Source of the DNA: Bog-159 sp049516155
GTDB lineage: Bacteria > Acidobacteriota > Terriglobia > Bryobacterales > Bryobacteraceae
DNA: 64,000 bases
Assembly: GCA_049516155.1 (NCBI GenBank)
Contig: JBEKTJ010000004.1
Coordinates: 13,359-77,358, forward strand
Reading direction: 5' to 3'
Part shown: one piece after another, positions 59,240 through 64,000 of the stretch
Position numbering within the stretch: position 1 is the stretch's first letter
Layout of the letters: each line of letters opens with the position of its first letter
Notes under the pieces: model-generated
Seen by the model: the letters and a program-made list of their open reading frames with translations, nothing else
What the model was told of the DNA's origin: nothing
Database searches by the model: none
Program-made: the position numbers and the translations under genes

Positions 59240-60823
59240 TCAGGCCTGCGGATTCTCGACGAGCATCTTCGGCACTCTGCCGACCACCACCGTGCCGGGC
59301 GGCAGCTCCCATTCGCCCAAAAAAACATTTCGTCTGGTTTCCAGCAGAAACGCGATGCCGGCGGCCAATGCGAGCGACAGCAGCACTGCGCCGGTCATGA
59401 AAACCGGTCCATTCGGGGATGCCGGCTTTTCCGGCACCCGCGCCACATCCAGCATCACGAAGCGTTCGGCCTTCTGCCAGCGTTCCATGTTGGCCGCCAT
59501 TTCCGCGGCCAGCTTCTTATCCAGCAGAGACTTGTAATTCGCCTTGCTGGCTTCGTAATCCCGGGTCAAGCTGGCCAGTTGCTGCTCCCGCATGGGCAAC
59601 TTGTCCATCCGGCTCTGCACCGCGCCGACATCCCGCAGAACCGTTTGCCGCCGCTTCTCGAGTTCGTCGATATCGCGGTCGGTCAAAGCGATCTGGGATT
59701 TCAGGCTGGCGACTTTCTCTTTCTCGGTCACCAGGGTAGGGTCGCTGTTGGCCAAGCTGAGCGCAGCCGGCGGCGCAGTTGACGCTTTCTTTCCGGCGGA
59801 CGCCGGAGCGGCATTGCCGGTGGCCGCGGCCGCCTCTTCCTTTACAGCCTTCTCCAGTATCGCCTGTTCCTGCAACAGCTCCTGAATTTCCGGATGGCTA
59901 TCGCGATATCGCAGCCGGAGGCCGGCCAGCTTCGCGCGCACGCGTGCCAGATCCGCACGCGACCCTTGTGGGGCAGGCTGCCCAGGGTCGCCCGCCGTAA
60001 AGGCGGAAGTATCCTGCATGGCACGCCGCCGCGTCAGATCCTGCAGCCGGTTAAAGCTATCCTCGGCCATCGCCAGTGAACTTTCCAGGATGAGCTTGTT
60101 CTGTTGGGCCCTGCCGATCGAGTCCTGAATGCCCAGCAGCTCCGCTTTGTTCTGCCCGTTAGCCGCCAACATTCCCAATTCTTGTTCGGGCAGTTCGCCA
60201 TTGTAAGCCGTTTTGAATTCGCGGAGTTTGGATTCCTGCTCCTGCAAATTAATCTTGGCTGCGTCGAGCTGGCTTTCCAGGAACTGCGAGGTGCCGTTGG
60301 CTTCTTGCTCGCGCTCCTGCAGGTTCTCGGTGATAAAGAAGTTGCCGACGCGGTTCGCCACCTGGGCGGCCACCTGGGGTGAGAACGCGCGATACGTCAC
60401 CCGGAAGGCGCCCGGCCGGTTGGCGCTCCATCCGCGCTCGAGGCCTATGGTGATGTCCTTTCGCATGGCTTGCAGTACTTCTTCCCGGGCGTGCTTCTTG
60501 CGCAAAGCCGGATACAGGTTCAATTCCTGCACCAAGCTCCACAGACGCTCGCGGCTGAGCACCTGCTGCTTGAGTTGATCGAGCCGCTCTTCCAGCCCGG
60601 TCTGCACGGTCTGCGCCACGAAAGTCTCGGGAATCTTCTGCGATTCCACTAGAATCAGCGCGTCCGAAGTATAGACGCGGGGCAGGCTGAAGAGCACCAC
60701 CGTGCTGAGCAGGATGCCGGCCACCCATAGCACGACGATCAGCGACTTCCACTTCCAGAGCGCCCGCACCAACGAGCGCGGCGACATGGCGGGGTTGCTC
60801 ACTTTTATCTGCAGAACACTCAC
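59240..60823 (-). CDS. Wzz/GumC-family chain-length determinant protein
   Basis: A 527-residue inner-membrane co-polymerase. The first helix is WKSLIVVLWVAGILLSTVVL, a large periplasmic coiled-coil region includes VANRVGNFFITENLQEREQE and AKINLQEQESKLREFKTAYN, and the second helix is VFMTGAVLLSLALAAGIAFL. The proline-rich end of the periplasmic part (FVMLDVARVPEKPASPNGPV) is the Wzz/PCP-2 hallmark. It pairs with the CpsD-type kinase. The start is GTG 60823 with AGGA nine bases upstream. ATG M13 is an alternative start. Confidence 0.92.
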   Translation of the reverse strand: MSVLQIKVSNPAMSPRSLVRALWKWKSLIVVLWVAGILLSTVVLFSLPRVYTSDALILVESQKIPETFVAQTVQTGLEERLDQLKQQVLSRERLWSLVQELNLYPALRKKHAREEVLQAMRKDITIGLERGWSANRPGAFRVTYRAFSPQVAAQVANRVGNFFITENLQEREQEANGTSQFLESQLDAAKINLQEQESKLREFKTAYNGELPEQELGMLAANGQNKAELLGIQDSIGRAQQNKLILESSLAMAEDSFNRLQDLTRRRAMQDTSAFTAGDPGQPAPQGSRADLARVRAKLAGLRLRYRDSHPEIQELLQEQAILEKAVKEEAAAATGNAAPASAGKKASTAPPAALSLANSDPTLVTEKEKVASLKSQIALTDRDIDELEKRRQTVLRDVGAVQSRMDKLPMREQQLASLTRDYEASKANYKSLLDKKLAAEMAANMERWQKAERFVMLDVARVPEKPASPNGPVFMTGAVLLSLALAAGIAFLLETRRNVFLGEWELPPGTVVVGRVPKMLVENPQA

Positions 60824-60878
60824 AACGATTTATCCTTTACAGTAACGTCACAGTAACGCGCGTTTTGCGCAGCGGCCG

Positions 60879-61415
60879 TCATGCAGCCGTATACTCTCTG
60901 CCGATCGAGCAGGCCGGTTTGCTTGGCTCCGCCCAATCGCTTTCGATTTCCACCGTCACGGAACGCCGCAGCATCTCCACCGATACCGCCAACCGGCTGC
61001 GATTCTTGGAGGCGATGACGATTCCCTCCATCCCGGCCAAAGGTCCGTGATTGATGTACACAAATTGGCCCGTCTGGAGGTACGGCCAGGGCGCCACCGG
61101 CAGGCCCGAGTCCACAATTCTTCGGATCGCGGCAATCTCGGTATCCGGCACCGGCACCGCGCATCTGCCCATGCCCACGATGGATGCCACACCCGGCGTG
61201 TTCAATAAAGGTACGCGCAGCCGCAAGTCCATCCGGCAGAACAGATAGCCCGGAAAAAGGGCGCACTCGACGACTTTCGTGCGATCCGACCAGCGGCGTT
61301 TCGCCAGGTACGCCGGCAAGAAAACCTCGTAGTCCCTTTGGCGCAGGCTCTCCGCTACGATCCTTTCGAAGTTACTTCGCACTGACACTGCATACCACGC
61401 GGCGTTGAGCATCAT
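60879..61415 (-). CDS. UpxY/NusG-type transcription antiterminator
   Basis: A 178-residue NusG-like protein. AAWYAVSVRSNFERIVAESL and LFPGYLFCRMDLRLRVPLLN form the NGN domain, and YLQTGQFVYINHGPLAGMEG with GIVIASKNRSRLAVSVEMLR the KOW domain. UpxY and RfaH relatives sit at the head of long polysaccharide operons and let RNA polymerase read them through. That fits its second position in an 18-gene unit of 21 kb. Confidence 0.92.
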   Translation of the reverse strand: MMLNAAWYAVSVRSNFERIVAESLRQRDYEVFLPAYLAKRRWSDRTKVVECALFPGYLFCRMDLRLRVPLLNTPGVASIVGMGRCAVPVPDTEIAAIRRIVDSGLPVAPWPYLQTGQFVYINHGPLAGMEGIVIASKNRSRLAVSVEMLRRSVTVEIESDWAEPSKPACSIGREYTAA

Positions 61416-61420
61416 ATGTC

Positions 61421-61711
61421 TTAAAGTTCCTTTTCCGGTGTAGCGGGAAGCTTCTTGTTCCCGACTACTTCGGCGAGACCTTGGATCGTGCCGGACAACC
61501 CCGAAATCAGCCCGCTTAACGCGGTCACGCGCTCGGTTAAACCGGAAAGCGTGTAGCCGCGCTCATCGGCAACCAGGATCTCCAGCCCGGCGCGCGCCAA
61601 ATCGGAGATGCTTCGTACCCCTTGCGACCGGCAAAATTCCATGTATCGCTCAAACTCCGCTTCGCTCACGCGAAAGTAGACGACTTTCGTCCTGCTACGA
61701 GTTAAATTCAT
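61421..61711 (-). CDS. Small RHH-like protein at the head of the polysaccharide operon
   Basis: A 96-residue protein. The N-terminal part (TRSRTKVVYFRVSEAEFERY, then SQGVRSISDLARAGLEI) fits a ribbon-helix-helix DNA-binding fold, and a helical C-terminal tail (LTERVTALSGLISGLSGTIQ) may multimerise. It may regulate the operon. ATG 61711 has GGCGGGG upstream, while an in-frame GTG at 61765 gives a longer, less likely start. It ends five bases before the UpxY gene. Confidence 0.75.
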   Translation of the reverse strand: MNLTRSRTKVVYFRVSEAEFERYMEFCRSQGVRSISDLARAGLEILVADERGYTLSGLTERVTALSGLISGLSGTIQGLAEVVGNKKLPATPEKEL

Positions 61712-61859
61712 TGCCGCCCCGCCAACCCACTTGATGGAATTGCCCAGGTCACAGACCGTAGACACAAGATCGTTTGTATTCGCTCAAAAGAGTTTTCATT
61801 TCTTAAATTCAACGTCAGTTTCACTTTATTAATTAAGATTGACTGTGAGGGTTCTAAAG

Positions 61860-62029
61860 GGCAGCCTTCGGCCCCTTGTGTCACATTGCCTGGTGTTTCT
61901 GCGTTCCGCGTACAACGCGGGGTGGCGACCGAATCTGTATCATCGCCGACTTTATTACAGTTGTCAATAAGGCATTGCGAAATGCCAAGTACCCTGCCTC
62001 CTAGAGTTTGCAGTCCTAGTACGAGTGTG
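61860..62029 (-). promoter_or_regulatory. Promoter-leader element B (duplicate of 40536-40706)
   Basis: On the minus strand: upstream box CGTACTAGGACT (62012-62023), -35 TTGACA (61962-61967), 17-base spacer, -10 GATGAT (61939-61944), and the leader word GGGCCGAAGGCTGCC (61860-61874). In this copy the leader word is extended by AAGG and CCTT flanks, giving an 8-bp bulged hairpin over 61857-61877. It stands upstream of the RHH-UpxY-Wzz operon. The transcript would carry a leader of over 200 bases. Confidence 0.82.
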
Positions 62030-62455
62030 CCCTGTGATCCAGCCGTCGCTACTAACGCCCGGCATCCAGGCCAGCGCGATGTTTTCGCGGTTCGCTCCCC
62101 TAAATCCGCTATTCCAGGCAGGTTTCCTATGAAATGGACAGATCGGAAGTACTAATGGGAGTCGTAGAACTAAATGCTAAACTTGTCGCTGGGAGTATCG
62201 TCCCAATCGCGCAAAGACTTCGATGTTTCAGGAATATCCTAGTTCCGCCCGTTCCAGGAATTTGGAAGGAACTGCCAATACCCTGTCGATTAGAGCCCTC
62301 GAGACGAACTGACCAACAAGCCGCAGCACTGAATTGAGACATACATAGGGAATTTTTCTAAGGCATGTACTGGCGAGTTCTAAGCATGACCAGCAGAAAT
62401 CTAAGAACAAATCTCAACAGTACTAGGGCTTGGACGGGTTTTTGGCCGGGTACCA
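62030..62455. other. Intergenic region between cstA and the polysaccharide operon
   Basis: About 425 bases with lower GC than the neighbours. Short open frames exist here (for example 62134-62337 on the plus strand) but lack family features, good ribosome sites or codon bias. I see no RNA gene or clear terminator. Confidence 0.5.
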
Positions 62456-64000
62456 CTAACAACAACCCATCCGGATGCCACCATCTGGCGCCACGGGTGG
62501 CCCGAAAGCCTCTGCCGGAGCCGGATTTCCCCCTAGAACGGCTATCCAGCGCCGGAGCGCGCCGAAGACTACCAGGAGGACTCCCGCGATGAAGATGGCC
62601 GTCAGAATGGAGTCCAGATATCCGGTGAGCTCCTGGCCGGTTTTGGAAACCAGGGGCCAGAATATGTTTTTCACCGAGAGAACGCCGGCGGTTACCGTTG
62701 TCACGCCCACGAAAACCATCGGAATACCGGTCAATAGAGCGTATTTCGCCTTCCCCATATTGATCAGAAATGTAGTGGATACCGCCAGCGCGATGGTAGC
62801 CAACAATTGGTTGCCAATGCCGAACAAGGGCCAGATGGTCGAGACCGTGCCGGTATAGATGAGGTAGCCCCAGCCCAGCACGACAAAGAAGGTGGCGACC
62901 AGGTTGCCAGGCATCCACGCCGTGTTGGCGAAGCTCTTGTGGACGCGCCCCAAAAGCTCCTGCATCACGTAACGGGCTACCCGCGTACCGGCGTCGATCG
63001 TGGTCAGGATGAACAACGCCTCGAACATAATGGCGTAGTGATACCAATACGCCAGGAGTTTGTTCATGCCCGGAAGCCCGCGGAAGATCTGGGCCATGCC
63101 GATCGCCAGGGAGACAGCCCCGCCGGTGCGCCCGGCTAGTTTTTCGCCCACTGCGCGCGAGAACAGGTCCAGATTCACGGTTGGCAGGCCCAACTTTCCA
63201 AATTCCGCCGCAGTGCTGTTGATGGCGAAATAATCGCCCGGATACATGGAGGTGGCGGCGATCAGCGCCAGCACCCCAACGAGCGATTCAGCCATCATTG
63301 CGCCATAGCCGATAAAGCGCGCGTCGGTTTCCTTGTCGAGCATCTTGGGTGTGGTGCCGGACGACACCAGCGAGTGGAAACCGGAAATCGCGCCGCAGGC
63401 GATGGTAACGAACAAGAAAGGGAACAGCTTGCCTTTGATAATCGGGCCGCCGCCATGCACGAATTGGGTGAACGCCGGAAAGCGGATGTCCGGATGCACC
63501 AACAACACCCCCACAACCAGCGCGGCGATGGTTCCCAGTTTCACGTAGGTGGACAGATAATCGCGCGGCGCCAGCAGCAACCATACCGGCAGCACGGAGG
63601 CGATGAAGCCGTAGGACGCCATCAACAGGGTGATCTGGTGCGGCGAAAAAGTCAGCGCGCCCGCGGAACTCGATTGCGCGAACATGCGGCCGCCGATGAC
63701 CGCGGCGATCAGCAAGACGACGCCAAAAACGCTGGGACCGGTCACGCTGATCCTGCCGCTCGGCCGCTTGAACATCCACACCCCCATCACCAGCGCGATG
63801 GGAATGGTGGCGCCGATGGTGAACACGCCCCACGGGCTATCGGCCAGCGCGTTGATCACGACGATTCCCAGACCCGCCAGCGACACCAGCAGAATGAAAA
63901 GCACCGCGATCATGGTGACCAGGCCGGCGAATGGGCTGACCTCCGTGCGCGCGATATCGGCGAGCGACCGTCCGCGGTGGCGCACCGAGGCCGCCAGCAC
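62456..64000 (-). CDS. cstA: Carbon starvation protein CstA (peptide/pyruvate transporter), 5' end cut by window
   Basis: 514 visible residues with about thirteen helices. SSGTTPKMLDKETDARFIGY, GAMMAESLVGVLALIAATSM, SLAIGMAQIFRGLPGMNKLL, AYWYHYAIMFEALFILTTID and AGTRVARYVMQELLGRVHKS are CstA signatures. CstA/BtsT proteins import peptides or pyruvate. The frame continues beyond the right window edge, so the N-terminal part is missing. Confidence 0.95.
   Translation of the reverse strand: MLAASVRHRGRSLADIARTEVSPFAGLVTMIAVLFILLVSLAGLGIVVINALADSPWGVFTIGATIPIALVMGVWMFKRPSGRISVTGPSVFGVVLLIAAVIGGRMFAQSSSAGALTFSPHQITLLMASYGFIASVLPVWLLLAPRDYLSTYVKLGTIAALVVGVLLVHPDIRFPAFTQFVHGGGPIIKGKLFPFLFVTIACGAISGFHSLVSSGTTPKMLDKETDARFIGYGAMMAESLVGVLALIAATSMYPGDYFAINSTAAEFGKLGLPTVNLDLFSRAVGEKLAGRTGGAVSLAIGMAQIFRGLPGMNKLLAYWYHYAIMFEALFILTTIDAGTRVARYVMQELLGRVHKSFANTAWMPGNLVATFFVVLGWGYLIYTGTVSTIWPLFGIGNQLLATIALAVSTTFLINMGKAKYALLTGIPMVFVGVTTVTAGVLSVKNIFWPLVSKTGQELTGYLDSILTAIFIAGVLLVVFGALRRWIAVLGGNPAPAEAFGPPVAPDGGIRMGCC

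Noticed and set aside
62134..62337. Open frame of 67 residues upstream of the polysaccharide promoter
   Set aside because: No ribosome site, no motif and atypical codon use; it lies in a non-coding AT-richer gap.
1..64000. Prophage, transposon or integrase gene to explain the mosaic first half
   Set aside because: No transposase, integrase, terminal inverted repeats or tRNA attachment site could be recognised; only homologous repeats and gene fragments are visible.

Overview
The window looks like a chromosomal segment of a high-GC member of the Acidobacteriota, probably close to Bryobacterales / Candidatus Solibacter. The lineage markers are families named after this phylum: two ADOP-type orphan MacB/FtsX permeases (8930-11425 and 28248-30932, the second with its PadR regulator), a VWFA-related acidobacterial secreted protein (18981-19889), and a beta-helix protein ending in the Solibacter-type TIGR03437 domain (40714-43161). 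I recognised no rRNA, tRNA, CRISPR array, transposase or phage gene.

Positions 1-31283 are mosaic. Housekeeping genes (citrate synthase, GatB, a SerA-like dehydrogenase, a Bcp peroxiredoxin, a GH3 glycosidase, an APC permease) alternate with accessory and decaying DNA. A 1232-residue LRR-Roc-COR-type protein with a TIR/DUF4062-like C-terminus (2085-5783) lies between an intact gltA and a 129-bp near-identical fragment of gltA. A frameshifted TetR gene sits between gatB and serA. From 21.1 to 24.6 kb there is a collapsed tandem duplication (two copies of a CPXCG zinc-ribbon gene, a hydrolase tail, a permease tail) mixed with broken toxin-antitoxin modules (a frameshifted RES toxin beside an MbcA/ParS-type antitoxin, and a truncated PIN toxin beside a UPF0175 antitoxin). 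A HipA-like kinase / DUF3037 pair overlaps at 25862-27005.

Positions 31385-61711 are one large cell-surface polysaccharide region, entirely on the minus strand, in two tandem transcription units. The upstream unit (61711 down to 40714, 18 genes) starts with a small RHH-like protein and a UpxY/NusG-type antiterminator. It continues with a Wzz/GumC chain-length protein, an ExeA-like AAA ATPase, a CpsD-type tyrosine kinase, a polysaccharide deacetylase, four glycosyltransferases, an initiating sugar transferase, a DegT aminotransferase, a membrane-fused epimerase, a CmcI-type methyltransferase, Wzy, Wzx and two beta-helix proteins. This is a nearly complete Wzx/Wzy assembly line, but no Wza outer-membrane exporter is in the window. 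The downstream unit (40491 down to 31385, 7 genes, mostly coupled by overlapping stop/start codons) is unusual: a deacetylase, a GT4, two FemAB/CelD-like acyltransferases, a proline-dehydrogenase-like protein, a 911-residue PRTase-kinase-HAD fusion and a membrane JAMM-like protein with an altered metal motif.

The strongest non-coding signal joins these two units. Each is preceded by a related region of about 170 bp (61860-62029 and 40536-40706) carrying the same sigma-70-like promoter (TTGACA, 17-bp spacer, C/G-ATGAT), a conserved upstream box and an identical-spacing leader hairpin. The two operons are therefore probably co-regulated and may act in one pathway. The right edge is a carbon-starvation protein CstA gene cut by the window.
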